Source: an uncultured Cyclobacteriaceae bacterium (GTDB lineage Bacteria > Bacteroidota > Bacteroidia > Cytophagales > Cyclobacteriaceae). From it: a DNA stretch of 44,105 nucleotides. A model generated the notes under the pieces. It saw only the letters and a list, made by a program, of their open reading frames with translations, was not told where the DNA came from and made no database searches. Below are positions 1 through 10,100 of this stretch, piece by piece (position 1 is the first letter of the stretch; each line of letters starts with the position of its first letter). The stretch lies in the NCBI GenBank assembly GCA_947492745.1, contig CANLOE010000057.1:1-44105 (forward strand), given 5' to 3'. Both the position numbers and the translations under genes were made by a program.

Positions 1-133
1 AAATAGCTTCCTACCGGAAGCTTTGCCCACCGGTCTTCATTCACCATAGCGGTGCTATGCCGAACGAATCCAAATGGTCGGTATTTTGCTATTCATACGC
101 TCATCACGATTTCTATCGATCAATTTGGGTTTA
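1..133 (+). repeat. Dispersed repeat B, copy 1 (left end cut by window edge)
   Basis: The sequence matches, in inverted orientation, positions 14279-14408 between the two PKS genes. It contains two perfect short inverted repeats: GCTTCC/GGAAGC at 6-21 and CATAGC-GGT-GCTATG at 45-59. The right end reads CAATTTGGGTTT, which mirrors the end of copy 2. The central CATAGC hairpin is shared with repeat family C. Confidence 0.8.
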
Positions 134-270
134 AAACAGTCTCTTAGACCTGAACAAGGTTCATGATAGTATTTTGAACAAATTCAATTGCAATCGGTCC
201 AATATCAATCAATTTTACCCAATGGGGTATAATAACAAATATCTATAACCTTACTTTTGTATTGACTTTG

Positions 271-438
271 AACCTGGATTATGCATTGAAAAATCTACTG
301 CGGATCTAAATAGCTGCAAACGGGTCGTTGCACTAAGTCTTTTGGGTTCACCATAGCGGTGCTGCTAAATCCAATAAAACTCCCTGATTTATGGACATTT
401 AAACCCTCGTTACGAAGTCCCAACGCACGATCTGGGTT
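271..438 (+). repeat. Dispersed repeat C, copy 1
   Basis: The ends are imperfect inverted repeats (left AACCTGGATTATGCATTG, right CAACGCACGATCTGGGTT). The inside shares long near-identical stretches with 41409-41742, including AAATAGCTGCAAAC and the CACCATAGCGGTGCT hairpin. This copy is about 168 bp. Copy 2 carries roughly 165 bp of extra sequence. Confidence 0.7.
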
Positions 439-617
439 AAAACAGGCTGCCCTAGGAAATCAGCTACCGCCACGAGGGGCGTTCCAAGGGCTGGCCCTTC
501 GAACTGAGACATCGGACAGAGTTCAGTTTACATTTAACCCAAAATAGTCAATAGCCTTACTATTCCGAACATAAATTGCTTCAAAATCAGCTGTTTTACG
601 CTACGCAGGTTTGTCAC

Positions 618-634
618 CCTAGCAATACGCTAGG
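618..634. repeat. Short perfect hairpin in the upstream spacer
   Basis: CCTAGC and GCTAGG flank a five-base loop. It lies between repeats C1 and A1, outside any gene, and may be a remnant of another hairpin repeat. No function can be assigned. Confidence 0.4.
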
Positions 635-660
635 CCTCCTCACCTAAACCACTGATTTTA

Positions 661-819
661 TACAAATTTGGGTTTTAAATGTCGTATAAGATTCCGCGGG
701 TCATTTTGGTTTCAATCAAGGCGATAACCGCAGGGATAGCAGCGCTATCCCGAGAATGGTCAACGCAGAGTGAAGCAAAATGAACAATAAAGTATGCGAT
801 TTTAAAAGCTAAGTTTGTA
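661..819 (-). mobile_element. MITE-like element A, copy 1
   Basis: A 159-bp element in reverse orientation relative to the other copies. The outer ends are imperfect inverted repeats beginning TACAAA, with an internal perfect hairpin GGGATAGC/GCTATCCC. It is flanked on both sides by TTA (658-660 and 820-822), which fits a 3-bp target-site duplication. It carries no gene, so it would be moved in trans if it is a MITE. Confidence 0.75.
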
Positions 820-1302
820 TTATTACACTTTATGCCCTCATGACGAAATCCTATTGACCATTTTGGGTTTAAAAAAAGCATGAAAATCGCATTTAGACAT
901 AAACCAAAAAAAAGTTAGCTTTTTTTTACCAAATACAAACCCCTTATTATCAATACATATTCTCATTCAGAATAGGCAAATCCTAACGCTAATATTTCTT
1001 CATCAATACCTCAGGTTGATAATTATATTGAGATAACATACTTTTACCTATTATCAATGAACCCTTAAAATCGAGACAAAAAGTTAAACCATTTAAGTTC
1101 AATTAGGTTCATTATATATCAAAACAAACCACTGCTTCGCTTAGGCAAAGTATATCAAATAAGTAATTTCATTAATAATAGCTATTGACCAAGCTAGATA
1201 TCCCTACTAAATCAAGTAGTGCGGTATTGAATTTATCTTTAGGATTATACATTCAACAATAAACCTAAAGCATCAATTTTGTACTATATACCAATAGTAT
1301 GC

Positions 1303-1355
1303 TGAGAATATACTTTCTCAACCTTAAATATCGCAATATCCATTTCAGATATTGC
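1303..1355 (+). promoter_or_regulatory. Paired hairpins in ACP leader, copy 1
   Basis: Two perfect short inverted repeats lie in the 5' leader of ACP copy 1: TGAGAA/TTCTCA (1303-1320) and GCAATATC/GATATTGC (1333-1355). They end 16 bases before the ATG. They are duplicated exactly ahead of ACP copy 2. Confidence 0.4.
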
Positions 1356-1371
1356 ATTAAACACATTTATC

Positions 1372-1650
1372 ATGAAACCAACTATTGAAGTAAAGATTCA
1401 AAACTTTATTGAAGAGAGCTTTTTAGTAGAATTTGATGAAGAACTGAACCCCAAAACCAATCTATTCGTGGCAGGGGTTATTGATTCATTTGGCTATATC
1501 CAACTTATTAAATTTTTGGAGAAAGAGTTTGATATAAAGTTTGATGAGGACGAAATACTTACTGATATCCCGACTAATTTAGAGCAGATGATTGACCTTG
1601 TTCTGAAATACAAAGACCTTACTCAAAAGTCAGAAAAATGTGCGGAATAG
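1372..1650 (+). CDS. Discrete acyl carrier protein, duplicate copy
   Basis: A 92-residue free-standing acyl carrier protein, with a phosphopantetheine site recognisable as GVIDSFG (Ser about residue 39) and the usual short acidic four-helix sequence. It is identical in protein sequence to the copy at 1930-2208. The ATG at 1372 follows a leader with two hairpins. The neighbour downstream (1638) is only a fragment of the amidotransferase gene, so this copy probably arose with the 558-bp tandem duplication and may simply raise ACP dosage. The DSF-type site resembles ACPs paired with AsnB-like amidotransferases. It may still be translated and functional because the frame is intact. Confidence 0.85.
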   Translation: MKPTIEVKIQNFIEESFLVEFDEELNPKTNLFVAGVIDSFGYIQLIKFLEKEFDIKFDEDEILTDIPTNLEQMIDLVLKYKDLTQKSEKCAE

Positions 1651-1820
1651 TAGGTTTCTATAATTCAGCACTTCCATCGAAAGTTCAAATTGACCGTATG
1701 AAGGGTATGTTATCCCTAATTAAGCATCGCGGTCCCAACGAGGCCGGATATTATATAGATAGCAAGATGTGTATGGGTGCGGTATTGAATTTATCTTTAG
1801 GATTATACATTCAACAATAA
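1638..1820 (+). pseudogene. Truncated amidotransferase fragment from the duplication
   Basis: The first 47 codons match the start of the amidotransferase at 2196, including the catalytic N-terminal Met-Cys-Gly. The frame then crosses the duplication junction near 1779 into leader sequence and stops at 1820 after about 13 unrelated residues. It lacks most of the glutaminase domain and all of the synthetase domain, so it cannot be a working enzyme. It overlaps the stop of ACP copy 1 by 13 bp, as the intact pair does. Confidence 0.9.
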
Positions 1821-1860
1821 ACCTAAAGCATCAATTTTGCACTATATACCAATAGTATGC

Positions 1861-1913
1861 TGAGAATATACTTTCTCAACCTTAAATATCGCAATATCCA
1901 TTTCAGATATTGC
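1861..1913 (+). promoter_or_regulatory. Paired hairpins in ACP leader, copy 2
   Basis: TGAGAA/TTCTCA (1861-1878) and GCAATATC/GATATTGC (1891-1913) are perfect inverted repeats just upstream of the ATG at 1930. They could form two consecutive stem-loops in the leader of the PKS operon. No matching riboswitch family is recognised and the role is unknown. No clear TAnnTTTG box is visible in this leader. Confidence 0.4.
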
Positions 1914-1929
1914 ATTAAACACATTTATC

Positions 1930-2208
1930 ATGAAACCAACTATTGAAGTAAAGATTCAAAACTTTATTGAAGAGAGCTTTTTAGTAGAATTTGATGAAGA
2001 ACTGAACCCCAAAACCAATCTATTCGTGGCAGGGGTTATTGATTCATTTGGCTATATCCAACTTATTAAATTTTTGGAGAAAGAGTTTGATATAAAGTTT
2101 GATGAGGACGAAATACTTACTGATATCCCGACTAATTTAGAGCAGATGATTGACCTTGTTCTGAAATACAAAGACCTTACTCAAAAGTCAGAAAAATGTG
2201 CGGAATAG
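1930..2208 (+). CDS. Discrete acyl carrier protein for the starter unit
   Basis: A 92-residue acyl carrier protein with the phosphopantetheine attachment motif GVIDSFG. It overlaps the start of the AsnB-type amidotransferase by 13 bp, which suggests translational coupling and direct partnership. In known glutarimide pathways a discrete ACP carries malonate while an AsnB-like amidotransferase converts it to malonamyl-ACP, the starter handed to the first KS. The first PKS here begins directly with a KS and has no loading module, which agrees with an external ACP-bound starter. The role as malonamyl carrier is inferred from gene context; the ACP assignment itself is secure. Confidence 0.9.
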   Translation: MKPTIEVKIQNFIEESFLVEFDEELNPKTNLFVAGVIDSFGYIQLIKFLEKEFDIKFDEDEILTDIPTNLEQMIDLVLKYKDLTQKSEKCAE

Positions 2209-4148
2209 TAGGTTTCTATAATTCAGCACTTCCATCGAAAGTTCAAATTGACCGTATGAAGGGTATGTTATCCCTAATTAAGCATCGCGGTCCCAACGAG
2301 GCCGGATATTATATAGATAGCAAGATGTGTATGGGTACGGTACGCTTAAGCATTATTGACCTCACATCAGGGTCGCAGCCAATGAGCGATAGAACACAAC
2401 GTTTTTGGCTATGCTATAACGGAGAACTGTACAATTACAAAGAACTGCGATGTGAACTGCAAAAGAAGGGCTATACTTTTGAGACCGATTCAGATACCGA
2501 GGTTGTACTCCAAGCATGGATGTGCTGGAAAGAAGGCTGCTTAAGTCGTTTTAATGGTGCTTTTGCTCTTTCTATCTACGATTCTGAGACAGGCGACCTG
2601 TTCCTAGCGAGGGACCGTTATGGAAAACGCCCCTTGTTTTATACTCACCAAAAGAATACGCTATTGTTTGCCTCGGAGATGAAAGCTTTTATAGCCTATG
2701 ATGATTTTGAATTTGAAATAGCCCATGAAGAATTGTCATCTACGCTTGCTATTTGGACTCCATTACCCCACCAAAGTGTATTTAAAGGTGTATTACAACT
2801 GGAAATGGGTGAGTATATGATGGTAAAAGATGGTATCGTCAGTAAGAAAAGCTATGAACAGCTTGATTTTCGTGTGACACCGTTTCAGGGTAGTGAATCT
2901 GATGCCATTGTGATGCTGAAGGAAAAGCTAACCGAGAGTGTTAAACTGCGTTTAAGAAGTGATGTAGAGGTCGGTGTTTATTTAAGTGGGGGTCTAGATT
3001 CATCTATTATCACCCACCTCACCAAGCAACTGTCCTCTAAGGCCGTGCGGACGTTTTCCGTTGAATTCGATGATGGGAAGTTTGACGAATCTAAAGAACA
3101 ACGGGAACTGGTAAAGCACTTAGGTGTCGACCATACCTCCATACCGGTATCCTATGAAGACATTACAGATAATTTCCCAAAAGTCATATACCATGCCGAG
3201 GTGCCACTGTTCCGTACAGCCCCTGTGCCCATGTATTTACTATCGGGTTTAGTAAAAGACTACAATATCAAGGTAGTTCTGAGCGGTGAGGGCGCAGATG
3301 AGGCATTTCTAGGCTATGGGATTTTCAAAGATACCCTATTGCGAAAGAACTGGAACAATCTGACCAATGTAGAACGTCAGGCTAGATTGGAAAAAATGTA
3401 TCCTTATCTAGATCACTTTGATTCGAAACATCATATGATAGGGCTTTATCAGCAGTTTTCCGAAGAAAGGCTGCCCGGTCTATTCTCGCATGAGATGAGG
3501 TATCAGAATGGAAAGTTTTCTCATCGTTTGTTGAATACGAACACCGACCCTTTTTCCGCGATATACAAATACATTGCCCAGGATACCAAGTATCAAAAAT
3601 TGAGTCCTATTGAGAAGGCCCAGTGGCTAGAGTTCAAGACATTACTATCCGGATACCTCCTGTCTTCTCAGGGAGAGCGAATGAGCTTAGCCCACAGTGT
3701 AGAAAACCGCTGCCCTTTCCTAGACCCTGATGTCGTTGCTTTCGGTGCATCGACTAACTTGATGTTCAACGATGGCTTTGATGAAAAATACCTTCTAAAA
3801 CGGGCTTTCGCATCCGACCTTCCGGAGCGGATCGTGTCTAGACCGAAAAACCCATACCGGTCACCTGATAGTATTGCTTTTATCAAGAGTAAACCGGACT
3901 ATCTCGAATCTCTATTATCGGACCAAGAAATAAAAGGTATAGATTTTCTGAACACGAAATTTGCAAGTGCACTGACGAAAAAAATCTTTTCCTCAACTCC
4001 GGAAAAAATCAGTACTAAAGAAAATCAAACCTTTATATTCTTACTTTCCCTTTTGCAACTCCATCGCTTTTTTGTCAAAAAAGAAGGATTGCCCAATTAT
4101 TCATCACAGGACATCAATAATATTCTCGTCAAGCAGGTCATCAAATAA
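2196..4148 (+). CDS. AsnB-type glutamine amidotransferase (starter amidation)
   Basis: A 650-residue class II glutamine amidotransferase of the asparagine synthetase B family. Met1-Cys2-Gly gives the N-terminal nucleophile once Met is removed. The glutaminase half includes the CYNGELYN motif, and the synthetase half has the ATP-pyrophosphatase loop SGGLDSS at residues 264-270. The family moves glutamine-derived ammonia to a carboxylate activated as acyl-AMP. Here it sits between a discrete ACP (13-bp overlap) and a trans-AT PKS (10-bp gap), the context of the amidotransferases that make malonamyl-ACP in glutarimide biosynthesis. An ordinary cytosolic asparagine synthetase is possible but unlikely given this context and the ACP overlap. 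Confidence 0.9.
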   Translation: MCGIVGFYNSALPSKVQIDRMKGMLSLIKHRGPNEAGYYIDSKMCMGTVRLSIIDLTSGSQPMSDRTQRFWLCYNGELYNYKELRCELQKKGYTFETDSDTEVVLQAWMCWKEGCLSRFNGAFALSIYDSETGDLFLARDRYGKRPLFYTHQKNTLLFASEMKAFIAYDDFEFEIAHEELSSTLAIWTPLPHQSVFKGVLQLEMGEYMMVKDGIVSKKSYEQLDFRVTPFQGSESDAIVMLKEKLTESVKLRLRSDVEVGVYLSGGLDSSIITHLTKQLSSKAVRTFSVEFDDGKFDESKEQRELVKHLGVDHTSIPVSYEDITDNFPKVIYHAEVPLFRTAPVPMYLLSGLVKDYNIKVVLSGEGADEAFLGYGIFKDTLLRKNWNNLTNVERQARLEKMYPYLDHFDSKHHMIGLYQQFSEERLPGLFSHEMRYQNGKFSHRLLNTNTDPFSAIYKYIAQDTKYQKLSPIEKAQWLEFKTLLSGYLLSSQGERMSLAHSVENRCPFLDPDVVAFGASTNLMFNDGFDEKYLLKRAFASDLPERIVSRPKNPYRSPDSIAFIKSKPDYLESLLSDQEIKGIDFLNTKFASALTKKIFSSTPEKISTKENQTFIFLLSLLQLHRFFVKKEGLPNYSSQDINNILVKQVIK

Positions 4149-4158
4149 ACTTTGAGCC

Positions 4159-7100
4159 ATGAACAAAACCAACAAAAACCAGACGTCCGTCAACGACGTT
4201 GCCATAATAGGCATGGGACTTCGGTTTCCCAAATCAAACTCACTGGATGAATTCTGGACACATCTCAAGGCCGGAAGGTCCTTGATATCGGAAGTAGACC
4301 CGAAGCGATGGGATAAAAGAAAATACTATGGAAACCCCAGAAAAGGGGGCAATAAAACCAATAGTATCTGGGCGGGCTTTCTCGAAGATGCCGATTGTTT
4401 CGACGCAGATTTCTTTAATATTTCTCCACGAGAGGCCGAAACCATGGACCCACAACAGCGCATGACCCTAGAACTCGCATGGCAGGCAATAGAAGATGCA
4501 GGGTATCGGGCAAGCGACCTGGCAGGTACGAATACAGGAGTGTTCATGGGCGTTTGTCACTGGGACTACGCGGAGTTATTGGAAAAGGATGTAAAATCTG
4601 TAGATGCCTACCTACCTACAGGCACAGCCTATTCCATCATACCCAATAGAGTCTCCTATTTTTATGACCTGAAAGGACCCAGTATTGCTAATGATACTGC
4701 TTGTGCAAGTTCACTTGTATCCATATATGAAGCAGTGAAAGCGATACAGAATGGTGAGTGCAAAAGTGCCTTGGCCGGTGGAGTAAACCTTTGTTGGTCT
4801 CCCAAACACTTCATCGCCTTCAGTAAGAACGGTATGCTTTCGAAAGAAGGAAAGAGCAAAGCTTTTGACAATGATGCAGACGGCTATGTCAGAGGTGAAG
4901 GTGGTGCGATGCTACTTTTAAAATCTTTGGACGAGGCCATAGAGAATAAGGATGACATCTATGTTGTTATCAAAGGTATAGGAACCAATCATGGTGGAAG
5001 AACGAGCTCACTCACCGTAACCAACCCTAGAGCGCAGGCCAATCTAGTCACCAGTATATACCAAAAGGCCAATGTAAGCCCTGATACTGTTAGCTATATC
5101 GAAGCACATGGGCCAGGGACTCCCGTAGGGGACCCTATAGAGATTCATGGGTTAAAGACCGCTTTTGAACAACTTCGGGCCACTTCTTCCAAAAAACTTA
5201 GAGAAGCGACCTGTGGTATCGGTTCCGTAAAAACAAATATAGGTCATTTAGAAGGTGCTGCGGGCATAGCGGGGGTTATCAAAGTAATTGCAGCTATGAA
5301 GCACCGAATACTGCCTACCACAGTAAACTTCAAACAGTTGAACTTTCTTATCAATTTGAAAGAGAGCCCCTTTTATATTGTAGGGAAATCGCAGCCATGG
5401 GCACCAAGCGATGAAAACAATAAACCGATAGTCAGAAGAGCAGGTGTCAGTTCCTTTGGTTTTGGAGGGAGTAATGCTCATATATTGCTCGAGGAGTACA
5501 TACCGAAAGAAGAAATAGCTCCCAAGAAGTCGATATCTAAAAAAAATGAATCCTATGTCTTTCCATTTTCAGCCAAAAATAAGGAAAGACTACTCGTGTA
5601 TATTGCTAAGATACACTCCTTTCTTGATCATTGTTCCAATGACGAGGCCCCCTCTCCAAGCTCTGACTTTTCGCTATCCCAACTTGCCTATACTTTGCAG
5701 TTAGGTAGGGAGCCTATGAGCGAAAGGGTCATATTTACTGCTCAAAAAAGAAATGAGCTGATACGATTGCTTAAAGCCTATCTTGATGGCGAGGAAACTC
5801 CCACACAGTGCTGGCAGGGAAATGCTCATCAGATCAAGGAGAAAAGCAGTCCGATTTTCGATAAGGAAGACCTTAAAGAAATTACTCATAAATGGTTGAA
5901 GAACGGTCGTATTGATAAGATTTCATCCTTATGGTCCTACGGAGCAACTATTGATTGGGAAGTACTTTACAATGGTAACTTTCCTAAAAAAATGCGGCTT
6001 CCCGGTTATCCATTTGCCCGAGTCAAGCATTGGTATACAACAACCAAAAGTAAGGAGAAGAGCCAGACTGCCTACAAGCTGCACCCCTTGATTCACAGTA
6101 ATACCTCCACCCTACACGACTGTCACTTCACATCTATATTCGACGGAGATGAGTTTTTTCTTGCCGATCATATAATTAAGGGCAAAGCCATTTTACCGGG
6201 AGTAGCCAGTATGGAGATGGCCAGAGAAGCGGTAGCGCTAGCTTTGGGGCTCCCTTCCAATGAAGCATGTATTCAGCTACGCGATGTACTTTGGATGATG
6301 CCCATTGCTGTTCAAAGTACCGTTCTTAAACTCAGAACGAAGCTATACCCCAAAGGTAATGAGTGGGTACGGTTCGAATTGTCCATAGAAAACGAAAAGG
6401 ACAAAACTGAGATAGCTTGCTGTAAAGGAGAAGCACGCGCCCATAGGACAACGAAAGAAATATTGGACTTCGATGGCCATCTAAAAGCAGGAAATTATGT
6501 AGCTTACGATAATTCGTTTTGCTACGAGATAATCCGTAAAACCGACCAATTACATGGAGAGCGCTTACAGGGTATAAGACAATTGTACCTAGATGAAAAG
6601 CAAGCATTGGTCCGCATTACGCTACCCAAATCAGTACAGGACACGCTACAGAACTTCGTACTGCACCCTACGATGATGGACTCGGTCATGCATGCTTCCA
6701 TACTACTGTTACTGGGTCCATCACAGGTCAATAGTAGTGTAGACAGCTTGGAGGCTGCTATCCCCTTTTCCATGGACTCCATATCTCTTTTAGCATCATG
6801 CAAATCCGATATGTGGGCTTGGCTACGGTATGCAGAGGGAAGTAATCCAGAGGACCTTATCCGCCAACTCGACATGGATGTATGCGATGAATTCGGCAAC
6901 CTATGCGTACGTATCAAAGGGTATTCTGCCAGAATACTGTCCAAACACACTCTGATTTCAAGTACCGGCCTACCGCATACAGCGATAACATCGGGTGGTT
7001 TTTCTTCAGAAAAAGGATTTGACAAAACCATACCTGAAGGAAAGTTGATATACACTACCCATCAATGGATAAAAAAAGATTTGAATAGGGCTACCGTCAA

Positions 7101-10100
7101 TGACAGTACTTCCTTCGAGTCTAAAGTTGTGTTTATTGGCTATGATCATGGTTATATCGAATCCCTAAAAGCCATCGTAGAGCAATCCATTACATTAATA
7201 GGTCCTTCTCCGACCAGCCTCGGAAAGGAGAGCATCTGTACCCTGTTTCAAGACGTTTACGAGTACATCCAGCAAATACTGTTGAGTCGTCCAAAAACGG
7301 GACAACAGTTATTAATGATACTCCCGGAGAGTAAAGGTAACTTTCTTTATGCGGCGATATCGGCATTAGTGGCTACTGCCAAGCTGGAGAACCCAAAAAT
7401 AACAGGAAAAGTTATCTTACTTCCCTTATCGAGTAGAAACGACAAGCAGTTTGTTCGAAATATCATAAAAAATGAAACCGCAGAAAACAATAATGACACT
7501 TCTATTCGCTATGGTCATCGTAACAGCAGAGAAGTGAGCACATTGACTCGCTCAGACCTTGCTTCCGAAAATCCCGAAACCCCGCTGATCAAGCAAAACG
7601 GAGTCTATTTGATTACCGGAGGAGCGGGTGGACTGGGCAAAAAATTTGCTCGGCATATTGCGAATACCCCCAATGTTACTGTTATTCTGAACGGCCGATC
7701 ATCATTGGACGCTGAGCGGAAAAACTTGCTGGAACAGTTGCAACGACAAGGAGCTCAGGCCCAATACTTCCAAGCAAGTGTTGGAAAAAAAGCCGAGGTA
7801 GTACAGATGATAGCACAACTCCTAAAACAACACGGCAAAATCGATGGGATACTGCACTGTTCCGGCGTGGTAAAAGACGCCTACATCATGACCAAAACCC
7901 TTGGGGATATACCCAGCGTATTTATCCCAAAGGTCGATGGCATATTTCACTTGGACGAAGCCACAAAAGACCTTAGCCTTGATTTCATCGCTCTTTTCTC
8001 ATCTATCGCCGTACATGGCAATAGCGGACAGGCAGACTATGCCGGTGCTAATGCAGTATTGGATGCATTCGCTGCATATAGGAACAAACTCAGCACTGAG
8101 GGGGAAAGAAGTGGGAAAACTTTAGCCATCAACTGGCCCCTGTGGCAATCAGGGGGAATGCAAGTAGATGAGGCTACCCAACAGCAAATGTACAAATCCA
8201 AAGGATTAATGCCCTTGCCGGAAAAAGAGGGTATTCGGTCATTTTTCCATGCCATGTCCCTTAGTAAGGAGAATCATATAGGAGTACTTTACGGTAATCC
8301 CGAAAAAATAGGAAGAGAACTTTCTGCCCCGGCTACACCTCGAATCATACAGGCCACAGCACCTATAACTCAAAGTAAAGCGGAAGTACCGTATCCGGAA
8401 TTGAAAAAGCACGCTTCCCTGTATCTGAAAAATGTACTCGGCAAAGCATTGAAAGTAGATCCGAATAAAATACTCGCAGACCAACAGTTAGTAGAGTATG
8501 GACTGAACTCTATTGTGATCATAGATGTCACCTCCGATCTGGAGGAGCACTTTGGGCCGCTATCAAAAACACTTTTTTTCGAGTATATCGATGTACAGGG
8601 AGTAGCGGCATATTTAGCCGAGGAGCATAAAGAGAAGTTGATAGAAGTATTGGGGTTAGCGACACCAACCGTGGCAGAAGTATTACCTAAGGTACCCGTG
8701 CCACTACCGAACTCATCGGCTTTGACAAAGGACCTTAGCAGTATCGATTCTGTGGATCGGATCGAGAGGAGCGTGAAGCAGGAACAGGACTTCGTTACTC
8801 ATCAGACAGACTATCATGATATTGCCATCATAGGAGTAGGTGGAAAATACCCCGAAGCTAATTCTATGGAGGAGTTTTGGTCGGTACTTTCACAAGGAAG
8901 GGACTGCTTTAAAAAAGTACCTACAGAAAGATGGCAGCATGATGAACTTTATTTCAATGAAAGGGATGTACTTGGAAAGTCCACTATAAAAACAGGGGCA
9001 TTTATCGATGATATCGATAAATTCGACCCACGATATTTCAGTATTTCACAACGGCAAGCTGAGTTGATGTCACCTGAGGTACGCTTATTTCTACAGGTGG
9101 GAGTAGAAGCTTTCGAGGATGCGGGTTATTCCAAAGAATATATGCAGAGAAAGTATCAGGGGGATATCGGCGTACTGGTCGGCACCATGAGCAACCATTA
9201 TTATCTCTATGGTGTCCAGAACATGCTGACTAGAGGTAGTGTGGCCAATGGCAGTTACACAGGAGCTATTCCCAATATGTTGTCCTACTATTATGGATTT
9301 ACGGGTCCTTCGATTTTCTTGGATACCATGTGTTCAGGATCTTCCACATGTATCCATCAGGCCGTTCAAATGTTGAGGGCCAAAGAGTGCAAAATGGTCA
9401 TCGCGGGAGGTATCAGCCTATTGCTCCATCCCTATCACTTCATATCCTCTTCCCAAGAGCATTACACCACCAAGACGGGCGAGGTTATCCGTAGTTACGG
9501 ACTAGGCGCAGATGGCACCATATTGGGAGAAGGGGTAGGTGCTGTTGTTCTGAAACCTCTGGTCGATGCCCAAAGAGATGGGGACCATATCTATGGGGTT
9601 ATCAAAGGTTCCGGCTTGTCCAATGCGGGTATCAGGAACGGCTTCACTGTACCCAACCCTCATAATCAGGCACTAGCCGTAGAGAAAGCCATAAAAGATG
9701 CCGATATAGACCCACGCACCATTAGTTATGTAGAGGGACATGGCTCAGGTACCGCACTGGGGGATCCCATAGAAATAAAAGGATTGGGTATGGCCTTCAA
9801 GAAATATACACAAGACCGACAGTTTTGTCCGATAGGTTCTGTAAAATCGAATATAGCTCACTTACTGGGAGCTGCCGGAGTAGCCGGCTTAACCAAAGTC
9901 CTCCTTCAGTTCAAGCATAAGAAACTGGTGCCTTCGCTACACGCAGAAGAAAGCAATCCCCATATCGACTTTGCAAAAACCCCTTTCTATATCAACAAAA
10001 AACTAAACGACTGGTCAGTATCGACCGATGAATACGGCGATGAACATATTGCCGTGCCCAGAAGGGCAGGCATTACTTCCATAGGCGCGGGAGGTATGAA

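Larger units (their letters stand above)
1..1220. other. Non-coding, repeat-rich upstream region
   Basis: No convincing gene is present. The stretch holds repeat B1 (1-133), repeat C1 (271-438), a hairpin at 618-634 (CCTAGC / GCTAGG), MITE-like copy A1 in reverse orientation (661-819) and a short piece at about 832-872 resembling the outer end of the C family. The remainder (873-1220) is AT-rich without recognisable structure and probably contains the promoter region of the biosynthetic operon. The short open frames here fall inside the repeats and have no family resemblance. Confidence 0.75.
1221..1778 (+). repeat. 558-bp tandem duplication, first unit
   Basis: Positions 1221-1778 repeat immediately as 1779-2336, with one visible difference (T at 1282, C at 1840). 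The unit spans the leader, the whole ACP gene and the first 47 codons of the amidotransferase gene. The left edge (GTGCGGTA near 1219) and right edge (GTACGGTA near 2335) share almost the same eight bases, so a short-homology event is a plausible origin. The near identity suggests a recent event. Confidence 0.9.
1779..2336 (+). repeat. 558-bp tandem duplication, second unit
   Basis: Second unit of the tandem repeat, offset by exactly 558 bp from the first. This unit continues into the full-length amidotransferase gene, so it is the functional arrangement. The first unit leads only into a broken fragment. Confidence 0.9.

Noticed and set aside
359-881. Two small open frames (359-547 plus, 675-881 minus)
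   Set aside because: They lie in repeats C1 and A1, have no family features and change with repeat copy.
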